From the NCBI GenBank assembly GCA_945861275.1, contig CAMATZ010000005.1, positions 1 to 64,000 on the forward strand: a stretch of DNA of 64,000 bases. Direction: 5' to 3'. Shown piece after piece: positions 7,686-17,959 of the stretch. A program made the translations under genes and the position numbers. The notes beneath the pieces are model-generated. The model was not told where the DNA came from and ran no database searches. It saw only the letters and a program-made list of their open reading frames with translations. How positions within the stretch are numbered: the first letter of the stretch is position 1; the number at the start of each line of letters is the position of its first letter. Source of the stretch: Bordetella parapertussis. Lineage in GTDB: Bacteria; Pseudomonadota; Gammaproteobacteria; Burkholderiales; SG8-41.

Positions 7686-8444
7686 ATGAACGACGACCAA
7701 TTATTGCGTTACAGCCGCCACATCCTGCTGCCGGAAATCGGCATCGAAGGGCAGGAAAAGCTGCGCGCCGCGCGCGCGCTGGTAATTGGCGCGGGCGGAC
7801 TGGGTTCGCCCATCGCGCTGTATCTGGCGGCGGCCGGGGTGGGCACACTCACCTTGTGCGACGACGACAACGTGGATCTCACCAATCTGCAACGGCAGAT
7901 CGTGCATCGCACGGACGCCATCGGCCGGCCCAAGGTGGCGTCCGCGCGCGACACGCTGGCGGGTGTGAACCCGGAAACCCGGGTGGAAATGATCGCCTCG
8001 CGCGTCGCCGGCGACGAACTCGATCAGCTGGTGGCGCGTGCCGATGTGGTGATCGATGGCTGCGACAACTTTGCCACGCGCCATGCCGTCAATCGCGCCT
8101 GCTTCAAACACAAAAAGGCGCTGGTCTCAGGCGCGGGCGTGCGTTTCGATGGACAGGTTGCGGTGTTCGACATGCGCGACGCAACAGCGCCGTGTTATGC
8201 GTGCCTGTTCCCGGAAGATGCGCAAAGCGAAGAAATGCGCTGCGCAGTGATGGGTGTCTTCGCGCCGCTGACCGGCATCATCGGCTGCATACAAGCCGCC
8301 GAAGCGCTGAAAGTGCTGACCGGCGCGGGAGAAATTCTCAGCGGTAAATTATTGCTGATCGATGCGCTGACGATGGATATCCGCACCATTCGGCTGAAAC
8401 AAGACCCGCGGTGCGCAATATGCGCGATGCGCGCCGGCGCGTGA
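7686..8444 (+). CDS. moeB: Molybdopterin-synthase/ThiS adenylyltransferase (MoeB/ThiF family)
   Basis: Activates the C-terminal glycine of MoaD (or ThiS) by adenylation for sulfur transfer in molybdopterin or thiamine synthesis. 252 aa: GAGGLGSPIALYLAAAGVG nucleotide-binding motif (around residue 38), the DxDxVxLxNLxRQ motif (DDDNVDLTNLQRQIVH), and two zinc CxxC pairs (CYAC and CAIC). The catalytic cysteine region is CAVMGVFAPLTGIIG. There is no C-terminal rhodanese domain. MoeB and ThiF cannot be separated by sequence reading alone. At least two molybdoenzyme systems (SoxC-like and CoxL-type) are encoded later in the window. Confidence 0.88.
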   Translation: MNDDQLLRYSRHILLPEIGIEGQEKLRAARALVIGAGGLGSPIALYLAAAGVGTLTLCDDDNVDLTNLQRQIVHRTDAIGRPKVASARDTLAGVNPETRVEMIASRVAGDELDQLVARADVVIDGCDNFATRHAVNRACFKHKKALVSGAGVRFDGQVAVFDMRDATAPCYACLFPEDAQSEEMRCAVMGVFAPLTGIIGCIQAAEALKVLTGAGEILSGKLLLIDALTMDIRTIRLKQDPRCAICAMRAGA

Positions 8445-8465
8445 ACGCTGCCGGCTTGGCGATTT

Positions 8466-8780
8466 CTACGACGTCATATCGAGCGAATCGCTGCCACCTT
8501 GCGCCGCCGCGCTGTGCCCCAAAAGCGCCTGCAAATCGCGCGTCACCATCGCTTGCGCCGGCGCATTGCGCCCAAGCATCTGCAGCAGCAGGCGCGACGG
8601 GAAATCGGAAAGCACCACCGGCCGGTTCATCTTGATGCGCGCGGCGCTTTCGACATTGGATCGAAGATGCGTGGCCTTGAAACCGGGTTTCGCGCTTTCA
8701 ATGGCATCGGCCATCGCCAGTTGTGAACGCGCGATGCCTAGCAACAGTTCCGCCAACTGTTCGGTGGTGAGATCGGACAT
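8466..8780 (-). CDS. Conserved hypothetical protein, 104 aa
   Basis: A small soluble protein without signal peptide or membrane segment, predicted mostly alpha-helical: LTTEQLAELLLGIARSQLAM at the N-terminus and PSRLLLQMLGRNAPAQAMV further on. I do not recognise a functional domain. ATG 8780 has GGAGC nearby, and the frame is clean with GC-rich third positions, so it is likely a real gene. It lies between convergent moeB and the SlmA-like gene on the same strand, possibly co-transcribed with the latter. Confidence 0.7.
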   Translation of the reverse strand: MSDLTTEQLAELLLGIARSQLAMADAIESAKPGFKATHLRSNVESAARIKMNRPVVLSDFPSRLLLQMLGRNAPAQAMVTRDLQALLGHSAAAQGGSDSLDMTS

Positions 8781-8816
8781 GATTGAGCTCCTTATGGTGC
8801 CTTACAATTAAAACCA

Positions 8817-9401
8817 CTACGCCAGCACGCCTTCCATCAATTGCTTCCATTGCCGGCCCCACGATTCAGCCGGGTCGCGCTTGAAACCGCTTTTCGCGAA
8901 CTGGTGCCAGCGGCCAACGGTGTAGCTCATGATGAGATTGGCGTGCGCTGCGGCATCGACGTCTTGCGCGATTTCATTCGCGCTGAGTGCGAAGCGCAGG
9001 GATTGGCGCAGCGTCGCCTCCAGGCGCTCATGCAGTTGATTGATACGCGTTTGCAATTTTTCATCTTCATTGACCAGCGCATCGCCGATCAGCACCCGCG
9101 TCATGCCGCGATTTTTTTGCGCGAACCCCAACAGCACGCCGATCACTGCCTCGGCCTGCCGCAGGCCGCTTTTTTCCTCGGAAGTGATTTTGTTGATGAG
9201 CGCGAACAAGGTCTGCTCGATAAACTCAATCAGTCCCTCGAACATCTGTGCCTTGCCGGAAAAATGCCGGTACAAGGCGGCCTCGGATACATCAAGACGC
9301 TTCGCCAGCGCAGCCGTGGTGATTTTTGCCGCAGCCGGGCCTTCGAGCATTTGCGCCAGCGTTTGCAGAATCTGATTCTTGCGGTCTGAAGATCTGGCCA
9401 C
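8817..9401 (-). CDS. slmA: TetR-family nucleoid occlusion factor SlmA
   Basis: 194 aa. The N-terminal helix-turn-helix reads TTAALAKRLDVSEAALYRHF (about residues 28-47), which closely follows SlmA, followed by FSGKAQMFEGLIEFIEQTLF. SlmA binds palindromic sites over the chromosome and blocks FtsZ assembly across the nucleoid. The C-terminal part (VGRWHQFAKSGFKR) also matches the SlmA pattern, which in many proteobacteria lies near the argB/pyrimidine nucleotidase genes as here. The stop of the downstream hypothetical is on the same strand; upstream the nucleotidase ends 9 bases away. SlmA-binding sites were not searched. Confidence 0.85.
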   Translation of the reverse strand: MARSSDRKNQILQTLAQMLEGPAAAKITTAALAKRLDVSEAALYRHFSGKAQMFEGLIEFIEQTLFALINKITSEEKSGLRQAEAVIGVLLGFAQKNRGMTRVLIGDALVNEDEKLQTRINQLHERLEATLRQSLRFALSANEIAQDVDAAAHANLIMSYTVGRWHQFAKSGFKRDPAESWGRQWKQLMEGVLA

Positions 9402-9410
9402 GCTTTTCCC

Positions 9411-10075
9411 CTACGGATATTTTTCAAGCAACCCCGGCAGCTTTGCCACGCTGCGCACGGTATTGTCGACATAGCCCGGCGCTTTGCTTTTCAACACGGA
9501 CGCGCCGGTTACCCATACCGTCTTCATCCCCAGCCGCTTGGCGGTGCGCAAATTATCCAGATTGTCTTCGACCATGATACAGCGGCGCGGACGCAAATGG
9601 TGGCTGCGGCACAAATGCAGAAATCCGAAGGCGTCGGGCTTGGGCCGGTAACCGGTGCGCTCTATGGTGTAGACCGCGGAAAACAGATCAAAGATGCCCA
9701 GCGCGCGCAACACGCTTTGCGCGTAATGCACCGGCGCGTTGGAGAACACAAACTTGCGTCCGGGCAGCCGGTTCAGGCTGGCGCGCAGCATGGGCTCGGC
9801 GATCAGCACGTTATGCAAATCCGGAAACTGGTGCGTGTGCCACAGAAAATGCGCAGGGTCGGTGTCATGATGCCGAATCAGGCCCAGTATCGTCGCGCCA
9901 TAACGCCGCCAGTAGCTGTGGCGCAGGGCGTTGGCTTCCGCTTCATCGAGATGCAGATGCGTTTGCACATACTGGGTCATGGCGCGGTTGATGCGCGGAA
10001 ACACATGCACCGTGGCATTGTGCAGCGTGTTGTCGAGATCGAAGATCCATGCGCCGCCTCGTTGCATCACACCCA

Positions 10076-10076
<1 letters not shown>
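9411..10076 (-). CDS. Pyrimidine 5'-nucleotidase (HAD superfamily)
   Basis: 221 aa HAD hydrolase: motif I WIFDLDNTL (about residues 10-18, nucleophile Asp), helical cap domain, motif II KFVFSNAP, motif III/IV with RPKPDAF and MVEDNLDNL. The size and the NTLHNATVHVFPRINRAM cap segment match the SDT1/PPM1-like pyrimidine 5'-nucleotidase subgroup, which dephosphorylates UMP/CMP. Its ATG overlaps the argB stop (TGATG), so it is translationally coupled to argB, and slmA follows. Substrate assignment is by family only. Confidence 0.85.
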
Positions 10077-11528
<1,452 letters not shown>

Positions 11529-11580
11529 GATGTCGTCTCCAGTTATTGTGGCGCCCGTGCCGCTTGCGCCGATGCTTTGA

Positions 11581-11608
11581 ATATGGGAGCCTGCCGGGTG
11601 ATTTCAAG
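11581..11608 (-). promoter_or_regulatory. Sigma-32 heat-shock promoter of the Hsp20 gene
   Basis: On the minus strand CTTGAAA (11608-11602), 14 bases, then CCCATAT (11587-11581). This is close to the RpoH consensus CTTGAAA-N11-16-CCCCATNT. It lies about 52 bases upstream of the Hsp20 start codon. Confidence 0.85.
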
Positions 11609-11681
11609 AGTCGCGCGCGCACAATCCTCCGTACCATTACAAAACTATTTATAAGTATTTGTTTTTAAACATAATTAATCC

Positions 11682-12263
11682 ATGAGCGCCGCAGCCGTCC
11701 AATCCGGCATCGCCACCGCTGAAATCGAACAGCAGCGCGGCTACCTGTTGCGCTACGCCTCGCTGCAGTTGCGCGACGCAGGTGCGGCCGAAGACGCAGT
11801 GCAGGACACCCTCATTGCGGCGCTGGAAGGGCTGGATCGTTTTTCCGGCAAATCGTCGCTACGGACCTGGCTCACCGGCATACTCAAACACAAGATCATC
11901 GATCACATGCGCCGCCAGTCGCGCGAGCAGCCGCTGGTTTCCGGCGACAGCGAAGCCAGCGAAGCCGAAGCGGTGGACGCGCTGTTTCTGGAAGACGGTC
12001 ACTGGCGTCAGCCGCCTTCCGCTTGGGGCGACCCCGATAAGGCGCTGGAAAACAAAGCCTTCATGGCGGTGTTCGAGGCGTGTGCGAAAAACCTGCCGGC
12101 GAAAACCGCACGCGCTTTTATGATGCGCGAGGTGATGGAGCTCTCCACCCAGGACATTTGTCAGGAACTCGATGTTTCAACGACGAATTGCTGGGTGATA
12201 CTGCACCGCGCGCGCCTGAGCCTGCGCGAATGCCTTGAAATGAAGTGGTTCGGTAAACCGTGA
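11682..12263 (+). CDS. ECF-type sigma-70 factor
   Basis: 193 aa RNA polymerase sigma factor with region 2 (LLRYASLQLRDAGAAEDAVQDTLIAAL; then FSGKSSLRTWLTGILKHKIIDHMRR) and region 4 (STQDICQELDVSTTNCWVILHRAR, about residues 150-173). It is longer than minimal ECF factors because of a linker around residues 88-125 rich in acidic residues. The following gene overlaps its stop by one-codon coupling and encodes a small zinc-type anti-sigma candidate. The target promoters are unknown. The upstream region is AT-rich and contains one copy of the recurrent ATTTGTTTTTA motif. Confidence 0.9.
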   Translation: MSAAAVQSGIATAEIEQQRGYLLRYASLQLRDAGAAEDAVQDTLIAALEGLDRFSGKSSLRTWLTGILKHKIIDHMRRQSREQPLVSGDSEASEAEAVDALFLEDGHWRQPPSAWGDPDKALENKAFMAVFEACAKNLPAKTARAFMMREVMELSTQDICQELDVSTTNCWVILHRARLSLRECLEMKWFGKP

Positions 12264-12451
12264 AAATGCTGACCTGCAGAGATGTCTCCGCATTGATTTC
12301 CCGCCAGCACGAGGAACCGCTGAGCGCTGTCGAAAAACTGTGGTTGCGTTTTCATTTGATCATTTGCACCGGCTGCCGCAATTTTCAGAACAATAGCAGG
12401 CTGATGCGCGCCGCGCTTAAGCGTTATCTCGAGCAGGGCAAGGATCGCTAG
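12260..12451 (+). CDS. Small zinc-finger (zf-HC2-like) anti-sigma factor
   Basis: 63 aa, GTG start at 12260 overlapping the sigma-factor stop (ATG at 12266 is an alternative). It contains a CRDVSALISRQHEEPLS segment and an H-x3-C-x2-C motif (HLIICTGC) typical of zinc-binding anti-sigma domains. There is no transmembrane helix, so it would act as a soluble anti-sigma factor, perhaps redox- or metal-sensing. Function is inferred from motif and coupling to the sigma gene. Confidence 0.8.
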   Translation: MKMLTCRDVSALISRQHEEPLSAVEKLWLRFHLIICTGCRNFQNNSRLMRAALKRYLEQGKDR

Positions 12452-12504
12452 CGCATCGGCAAGGTTCAACCCCACGCTCGCGCCACGCCACGTATAATCG
12501 CGGT

Positions 12505-13635
12505 GTGCTGAATCGAATATTTTTCCTGATGCTCGCTTGCGCTACGCTATGCGCCCTCGCGTCCGCGCAGGATCCACCCGCCTCGCAGATCGCCGCACGC
12601 TCGTGGGTATTGCTCGACACTCAAAGCGGGCAACTCATCACCGGCTACAAACACGACGAACGTTTCGAGCCGGCATCGCTCACCAAGCTAATGACCGCGT
12701 ACCTGGTGTTTGAGGCGCTCAAACAAAAAACCATCAAGCCCGAACAAGTGGTAGCGGTGTCCGAGAAAGCGCGCCGCGCCATCGGCTCGCGCATGTTTAT
12801 CCAGACCGACATTCCCGTCACCGTAAACGAGCTGCTACGCGGCATGATCATTCAATCGGGCAACGACGCCACCATCGCGCTGGCCGAAGCCGTGTCGGGC
12901 AGCGAAGAGGCATTCGTCGCGCGCATGAATCAGGAAGCCAGGCGCATGGGGCTTAACACCACCGAATTCGCCAATTCCACCGGTTTGCCGGCGCCCCGGC
13001 ACACCTCCACCGCGCGCGATCTGGCGCAACTCACTGCGGCGCTGATACGCGAATTCCCGGAGTACTATCCGCTCTACGCACAAAAAGAATACCGCTACAA
13101 CGAGATCACCCAACCCAATCGCAACCGCCTGCTGTGGCGCGATCCGACAGTGGACGGGGTAAAAACCGGCCACACCGAGGCCGCCGGTTATTGTTTGATC
13201 AGCTCCGCCAAGCGCGACAATCGGCGGCTGGTGTCGGTGGTGCTGGGCGCCACATCGGATGCCGCGCGCGCCGCCGAAAGCCAGAAACTTCTAAACTACG
13301 GCTACCAGAATTTTGATACCGTGCGCCTGTATGACGCGCAGCAAGCAGCCACTACGCCGCGCGTGTGGAAAGGCGCCATCAACAATGTCAAAACAGGCTT
13401 TGTGGCGGGGTTGTATGTCACCGTGCCCAAGGGTCAGGCGGGCAATCTGAAAGCCACCATCGAAAGCCAGCAGCCGCTGCTCGCCCCCCTGCGCACCGGA
13501 CAGCCCATCGCCACGCTCAAGCTGGAACTCAACGGCAAGCCGTATCACACGCTGCCGATGGTGGCGCTGGAAGACGTGCCGGTGGCCGGTATACTGGGGC
13601 GCACATGGGATGCGCTGCGGTTGTCATTGCAGTAA
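12505..13635 (+). CDS. dacA: D-alanyl-D-alanine carboxypeptidase (PBP5/6 type)
   Basis: Periplasmic DD-carboxypeptidase that removes the terminal D-Ala from peptidoglycan stem peptides. 376 aa: signal peptide 1-21 (LMLACATLCALASA), penicillin-binding motifs Ser58-Leu-Thr-Lys61, Ser118-Gly-Asn120 and Lys220-Thr-Gly222, then the C-terminal PBP5 beta domain and an amphipathic end (GRTWDALRLSLQ) that probably anchors it to the membrane. The start is read as GTG 12505. The D-amino acid aminotransferase, which supplies D-amino acids, follows. Confidence 0.92.
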   Translation: MLNRIFFLMLACATLCALASAQDPPASQIAARSWVLLDTQSGQLITGYKHDERFEPASLTKLMTAYLVFEALKQKTIKPEQVVAVSEKARRAIGSRMFIQTDIPVTVNELLRGMIIQSGNDATIALAEAVSGSEEAFVARMNQEARRMGLNTTEFANSTGLPAPRHTSTARDLAQLTAALIREFPEYYPLYAQKEYRYNEITQPNRNRLLWRDPTVDGVKTGHTEAAGYCLISSAKRDNRRLVSVVLGATSDAARAAESQKLLNYGYQNFDTVRLYDAQQAATTPRVWKGAINNVKTGFVAGLYVTVPKGQAGNLKATIESQQPLLAPLRTGQPIATLKLELNGKPYHTLPMVALEDVPVAGILGRTWDALRLSLQ

Positions 13636-13653
13636 GTTTTGATTGAGGTGTTC

Positions 13654-14511
13654 ATGAGCGAAATAGTCTATCTGAATGGCGCATTCATGCCGCTGGACGA
13701 AGCCCGGATACCCGTGCTCGATCGCGGCTTTATTTTCGGTGACGGCGTTTACGAAGTGGTGCCCGCGTATACACGCCGCCCGTTTCGACTGGCGGAACAT
13801 CTGCGGCGCCTGCAGCACAGTCTAGACGGCATACGGCTCGCCAATCCCTTTGGCGACAGCGAATGGACATCGCTGATGAGCCAGATCATCGCGAAAAATG
13901 AAGGTGATGACCAATCGATCTATCTGCAGGTCACGCGCGGCGTCGCCAGGCGCGATCACGCGTTTCCCAAGGACGTGAAGCAGACGGTATTCATGATGTC
14001 GAGCCCGCTGACCACGCCGCCGCAGGCGCAAATTGATAGCGGCGTGGCGGCGATTACCGCGTCCGATTTCAGATGGCTGAAATGCGATGTGAAATCGGTG
14101 TCATTGCTCGGTAATTGCCTGCTGCGCCAGATGGCGGTGGACGCGGGCGCGGTGGAGACCATCCTGTTTCGCGACGGCAGGCTTACCGAAGCGTCGGCAA
14201 GCAATGTGTTCGTGGTGAAAAACGGCGTGCTGCTGGCGCCGCCGAAAAATAACCTGGTGCTGCCCGGCATTACCTACGACGTGGTGCTCGAAATCGCGCA
14301 CGCGCGCGAATTTGAAGTCGAGGTGCGCGAAATCTCCGAAGCTGAAACACGCAACGCCGATGAAATCTGGGTTACCTCATCCACCAAGGAAGTGCTCGCC
14401 ATCACCACGCTCGACGGCAAACCGGTCGGCGGCGGCGCGCCGGGCATTCTGTTTCGCCGCATGCACGCGTTGTATCAGGAATTCAAGCGCGAGGTCATGC
14501 GCGCGCCGTGA
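13654..14511 (+). CDS. dat: D-amino acid aminotransferase (class IV PLP enzyme)
   Basis: Class-IV aminotransferase converting D-alanine and 2-oxoglutarate to pyruvate and D-glutamate. 285 aa: ARIPVLDRGFIFGDGVYEVV at the N-terminus, PLP lysine in DVKSVSLLGN, and LTEASASNVFVVKNG, which binds the cofactor phosphate. ATG 13654 has GAGGTG upstream; a TTG five codons earlier is less likely. In betaproteobacteria this gene regularly precedes ybeD-lipB-lipA, as here. Branched-chain aminotransferase is the main alternative, but the context favours D-amino acid use. Confidence 0.88.
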   Translation: MSEIVYLNGAFMPLDEARIPVLDRGFIFGDGVYEVVPAYTRRPFRLAEHLRRLQHSLDGIRLANPFGDSEWTSLMSQIIAKNEGDDQSIYLQVTRGVARRDHAFPKDVKQTVFMMSSPLTTPPQAQIDSGVAAITASDFRWLKCDVKSVSLLGNCLLRQMAVDAGAVETILFRDGRLTEASASNVFVVKNGVLLAPPKNNLVLPGITYDVVLEIAHAREFEVEVREISEAETRNADEIWVTSSTKEVLAITTLDGKPVGGGAPGILFRRMHALYQEFKREVMRAP

Positions 14512-14546
14512 GGCGCGCGACGGCACTCCCAACGCCGCATGATGTC

Positions 14547-14813
14547 ATGGCCGAAGAACCCAGCCTGCTCGATTTTCCGTGTGACTTTCCGCTGAAGATT
14601 ATCGGCTATCAGCGCGCGGGCTACGCGCAAGCCATCCTCGAAGTGGTCAAGCGCCATGCGCCCGATTACGACGGATCTGAAATGGAAATGCGTCCCAGCA
14701 GCAAGGGTAAATACCTGAGCCTCACCTGCACCATACGCGCGACGTCACGCAGCCAACTGGATGGTTTATATCAGGCGCTTTGCGACCACCCGATGGTGGT
14801 CAAGGTACTGTGA
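14547..14813 (+). CDS. ybeD: DUF493/YbeD family protein
   Basis: A small cytosolic protein (88 aa from ATG 14547) with the ACT-like YbeD fold: FPCDFPLKIIGYQRAGYAQAILEVV and the C-terminal LDGLYQALCDHPMVVKVL. The function is not established; it is found next to lipB across proteobacteria and is thought to be regulatory. An earlier start at 14508 overlapping dat is possible, but the added 13 residues are not family-like. Between this gene and lipB about 1 kb of repeat DNA and two minus-strand genes are inserted. Confidence 0.85.
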   Translation: MAEEPSLLDFPCDFPLKIIGYQRAGYAQAILEVVKRHAPDYDGSEMEMRPSSKGKYLSLTCTIRATSRSQLDGLYQALCDHPMVVKVL

Positions 14814-14886
14814 GGGTTGCCGTGAGGGCGCAGCGAGCGCAACGCCTACCCATGAACCTCCCCGCTCGGGCGGGGACTCGACGCTC

Positions 14887-14942
14887 CCTTCTCCCGCCGG
14901 GAGAAGGGCTGGGGAGAGCGCAGCGAGGGGGCCGAAGGCGGG
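14887..14942 (-). repeat. Second copy of the 56-nt dispersed repeat
   Basis: Inverted copy of 4673-4728, 53 of 56 bases identical, containing the CTTCTCCCG/CGGGAGAAG hairpin. It sits between ybeD and the minus-strand THX gene. The surrounding 14814-15007 holds no gene. Confidence 0.85.
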
Positions 14943-14943
14943 A

Positions 14944-14996
14944 AGAGACGCCACGTTCACGGTCGCAATTCGAGACGCACGCGCCGTGGCGTCTCT
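14944..14996. repeat. 12-bp inverted repeat next to the THX gene
   Basis: AGAGACGCCACG (14944-14955) and CGTGGCGTCTCT (14985-14996) are perfect 12-base arms around 29 bases. It lies just beyond the THX stop codon and could end transcription from either side, though no T tract follows. Confidence 0.7.
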
Positions 14997-15007
14997 CGCG
15001 CGGCGCA

Positions 15008-15133
15008 TCACGCCTTCTTGGCGGATTTTTTGACGGCAACGGCTTTTACGGCCTTCTTGCCCTGTGGCCGCGAGTTGCCGTAAGAACCTTTGAACGTCTT
15101 GCCCTTCGCCGTGCGTTTATCGCCTCTGCCCAT
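15008..15133 (-). CDS. 30S ribosomal protein THX family
   Basis: A 41-residue, strongly basic protein: MGRGDKRTAKGKTFKGSYG at the N-terminus and a lysine/alanine-rich tail ending KKSAKKA. This is the THX (Thx/bTHX) signature found in Thermus and many proteobacteria, where the peptide sits in the 30S head. ATG 15133 has AAGGAG upstream. A longer open frame to 15259 exists, but its N-terminal part is not family-like. It is a single-gene unit on the strand opposite to ybeD and lipB. Confidence 0.88.
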   Translation of the reverse strand: MGRGDKRTAKGKTFKGSYGNSRPQGKKAVKAVAVKKSAKKA

Positions 15134-15265
15134 GCTGTTGCTCCTTGATAAAGGGCGGATTCTACTCCTGCCCGCAGCGCAGCGTACTCCTACCTGCGGC
15201 GCATCGCACTCGCGGGCGCGCAAACAGCGCGCGCCGCCAGCGCAATGATGTCCTCGCACGCGGCA

Positions 15266-15760
15266 TCAACGCACGCGGTAAACGCTTTTGAACTCCGCGG
15301 GAAACAGCGCCGGAATATCGGATTTCGGATGCCGCACGTACGTGGGAAATTCTTCGCACTGTAGTGCGAGTTTCTCCTTGTTGGCGAGCAATGCTTTAAT
15401 GCCTTCTGCGCGCATTTGATAGACCTCGGACTGATACTTGCCGTAATTCTTCGAGTAGTCGGCCTGATTTTTCGAAGCGCGCTTGACGATGGCTGCGAAG
15501 CGGTTATCCAAATCATCAACAATGCGTTCATGCCTCGCGAACCAGTCTTGATAGGCCTCGGAAAATTCTTCGCGCTTTGCGGGCTGCGCGATGATGCAGG
15601 CGTCGCGCAATACCAGCACGCGCTGATACTCGTTGTAGAGCGCGGCCAGATCGTTAGTGTAGGTGCGAGGCTCGGCAGCGCTGGCGCCGCCGCAGAAAAT
15701 CACCATCGCAACGGCAAGCAACACGCGCACGCAGAGCGGAGAAGATAAACGCAGGGTCAT
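15266..15760 (-). CDS. Hypothetical secreted protein, 164 aa
   Basis: It begins with a signal peptide (about residues 1-28, core VLLAVAMVIFCGGASA-A). The mature part is helical and charged (LAALYNEYQRVLVLRDACI, then KNYGKYQSEVYQMRAEGIKALLANKE) with two cysteines (near residues 55 and 145) that could form a disulfide. No known domain is recognised. The frame is intact, so it is probably a real periplasmic protein inserted with the THX gene between ybeD and lipB. Confidence 0.65.
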   Translation of the reverse strand: MTLRLSSPLCVRVLLAVAMVIFCGGASAAEPRTYTNDLAALYNEYQRVLVLRDACIIAQPAKREEFSEAYQDWFARHERIVDDLDNRFAAIVKRASKNQADYSKNYGKYQSEVYQMRAEGIKALLANKEKLALQCEEFPTYVRHPKSDIPALFPAEFKSVYRVR

Positions 15761-15842
15761 GAGGTTGACAGGTAATCCGAAGAGTACGCATGAAAAGACG
15801 GCATTGTGCTACCGTTCTCCATAGAGGACAACTTTCACCGTC

Positions 15843-16493
15843 ATGAATTCCCCGAGTGCGCTTTTTTCACCGGCTATCCGCAACCAAGGGCTGGTCGACT
15901 ATGTGCCCGCGTGGCGCGCCATGCAGACCTTCAGTGCCGCGCGCGACGCCACCACGCCCGATGAAATCTGGCTGTTGCAGCATGCGCCCGTGTACACCCT
16001 GGGACTTGCCGGCAAACCGCAACACCTGCTGCGCGCCGATACCGGCATTCCACTGGTGAAAATCGATCGCGGCGGGCAAATCACCTATCACGGCCCCGGA
16101 CAATTAGTGGCTTACGTATTGCTCGACATGAAGCGGCGCAGCCTGGGCGTGCGCACGCTGGTGCGTAAGCTGGAATCCGCCGTGATAGACTTGCTTTCAG
16201 AGTACGGCGTTGCGGCCCACCACCGCGCGGATGCGCCGGGTGTGTATGTGACGCGTGACGGCAATGAGGCCAAAATCGCCGCGCTCGGCCTGCGCATCAG
16301 GAACGGCTGCTGTTACCACGGACTCGCACTCAATATCGACATGGATCTCTCCCCTTTTCTGGCCATCAACCCGTGCGGATATGCAGGGCTGGCGGTCACG
16401 CAAATGCGCGAAATGTGCGAGTGGGGCGTGCGCGACTCGCTTGAAAACGTGAGCGCAAAGCTCACCCCGCATTTGCTGCGCGTGTTGTCATGA
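15843..16493 (+). CDS. lipB: Octanoyl-[acyl carrier protein]:protein N-octanoyltransferase
   Basis: Transfers octanoate from acyl carrier protein to the lipoyl domains of 2-oxoacid dehydrogenases and GcvH. 216 aa with [19 protein letters not shown], the [19 protein letters not shown] motif, the conserved lysine in [12 protein letters not shown], and the catalytic Cys in [14 protein letters not shown]. The stop overlaps the lipA ATG (ATGA), so they are translationally coupled. Confidence 0.95.
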   Translation: MNSPSALFSPAIRNQGLVDYVPAWRAMQTFSAARDATTPDEIWLLQHAPVYTLGLAGKPQHLLRADTGIPLVKIDRGGQITYHGPGQLVAYVLLDMKRRSLGVRTLVRKLESAVIDLLSEYGVAAHHRADAPGVYVTRDGNEAKIAALGLRIRNGCCYHGLALNIDMDLSPFLAINPCGYAGLAVTQMREMCEWGVRDSLENVSAKLTPHLLRVLS

Positions 16494-17428
16494 GCCTCAT
16501 CGGCGAAAAACAAAAAGGCCAGGCCAAAACCGCGCGCATACCGATCAAGATCGTGCCCGCAGCACCCTTGAAAAAGCCCGACTGGATCCGTGTGCGGCTC
16601 ACCGACAGCCCGCGTTTTCGCGAGATCAAGCACATCTTGCGCAGCCAAAAACTGCATACCGTGTGCGAGGAAGCGAGTTGCCCCAACATCGGCGAGTGCT
16701 TCGGCAAGGGCACGGCGACCTTCATGATTCTCGGTGATTTGTGTACGCGCCGTTGCCCGTTCTGCGACGTGGGCCACGGCAAGCCCCTGCCGCCCGACGC
16801 TGACGAACCGGTTCACTTGGCGGACACCATCGCCGCGCTGAAACTCAAATACGTGGTCATCACCAGCGTGGATCGCGACGATTTGCGCGACGGCGGTGCT
16901 GCGCATTTCAGGGCATGCATACGCGAAGTGCGCGCGCGTTCGCCGCAAACGCGTATTGAAGTTCTGGTGCCGGATTTTCGCGGCCGGCTTGATCTGGCGC
17001 TCGACATACTTGCCGGGTGTCCGCCCGATGTAATGAACCACAATCTCGAAACCGTGCCGCGCCTCTACAAGCAGGCGCGCCCTGGCGCGGATTATAGTAA
17101 CTCTTTGATTTTATTGAAAAAATTCAAGGCGCGTTTTCCGCGCATTCCGGCGAAATCCGGCCTCATGGTCGGCCTCGGCGAGACCGATGACGAGATCCTC
17201 GACACCATGCGTGATCTGCGCGCGCACGCGGTCGATATGCTCACCATCGGCCAATACCTGCAACCGAGCGCGCATCATCTGCCGGTGCTGCGTTACGTTG
17301 ACCCGGCGGTTTTCGACATGTATGCCGCGAAAGCTGCCGAGATGGGGTTCATGCACGCGGCGAGCGGACCGCTGGTGCGATCCAGTTATCACGCCGATCA
17401 GCAGGCGCATGATGCGGGTGTGGTCTAA
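16490..17428 (+). CDS. lipA: Lipoyl synthase (radical SAM)
   Basis: Inserts two sulfur atoms at C6 and C8 of the protein-bound octanoyl chain. 312 aa with both iron-sulfur sites: the auxiliary cluster motif [12 protein letters not shown] (residues about 60-71) and the radical-SAM motif CTRRCPFC (about 86-93), plus the C-terminal RSSYHAD serine ligand motif (about residue 300). It is coupled to lipB. Its stop codon overlaps the stop of the convergent TlpA-like gene. Confidence 0.96.
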   Translation: MSLIGEKQKGQAKTARIPIKIVPAAPLKKPDWIRVRLTDSPRFREIKHILRSQKLHTVCEEASCPNIGECFGKGTATFMILGDLCTRRCPFCDVGHGKPLPPDADEPVHLADTIAALKLKYVVITSVDRDDLRDGGAAHFRACIREVRARSPQTRIEVLVPDFRGRLDLALDILAGCPPDVMNHNLETVPRLYKQARPGADYSNSLILLKKFKARFPRIPAKSGLMVGLGETDDEILDTMRDLRAHAVDMLTIGQYLQPSAHHLPVLRYVDPAVFDMYAAKAAEMGFMHAASGPLVRSSYHADQQAHDAGVV

Positions 17429-17928
17429 AGTTTTTCGCTGAGTGTTGCTTCAAGCAAAGCGTGCAGCCTGGCAAAATCCGGCGCACCCTGAATACGGCTG
17501 ACGATGTTGCCGTGCCTGTCGATAACAAACATCGTCGGCGTGAGCTTTACATTGCCAAACGCTTTGGCATGCGCACCCACCGGATCGAACACCACTTTGA
17601 ACGGCAGCGCGTTTTTTTCGGCATATGCCAGCACGTAGTTCGGCGGATCGTGGCGCATCGCCACTGCAATTATCTCGAAACCGCGCGCGCGAAATTTTTC
17701 GTAGGTGGCGGTGATGGCAGGCATTTCTTTAACGCACACCGCGCAATCGGTAGCCCAAAAATTCACTAGCACTACTTTGCCGCGCAGTTCGCTGAGGGTG
17801 ACTGTTTCACCTTTGATCGAGGCAAACGCCGCATCCGGGGCCGGCGTTTTATGAAAAACCATTGCGTATACGCCCAGCGCTATTGCCACGGCTGCCACGC
17901 ACAGCATAGGATAGCGAAACTTGCCCAT
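17425..17928 (-). CDS. TlpA-like membrane-anchored thiol-disulfide protein
   Basis: 167 aa: an N-terminal signal anchor ([18 protein letters not shown]), then a thioredoxin fold of the TlpA/ResA/AhpC-TSA type with active site WATDCAVC. TlpA-type proteins reduce periplasmic disulfides, for example in cytochrome c maturation. The open frame extends far upstream (to 18447), but that part is antisense to the DUF4197 gene and has no thioredoxin character, so ATG 17928 is chosen. It starts only 31 bases from the divergent DUF4197 gene. Confidence 0.85.
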   Translation of the reverse strand: MGKFRYPMLCVAAVAIALGVYAMVFHKTPAPDAAFASIKGETVTLSELRGKVVLVNFWATDCAVCVKEMPAITATYEKFRARGFEIIAVAMRHDPPNYVLAYAEKNALPFKVVFDPVGAHAKAFGNVKLTPTMFVIDRHGNIVSRIQGAPDFARLHALLEATLSEKL

Positions 17929-17959
17929 AGGCTTAGGGGTTAAACTTTGAAGAACGATC

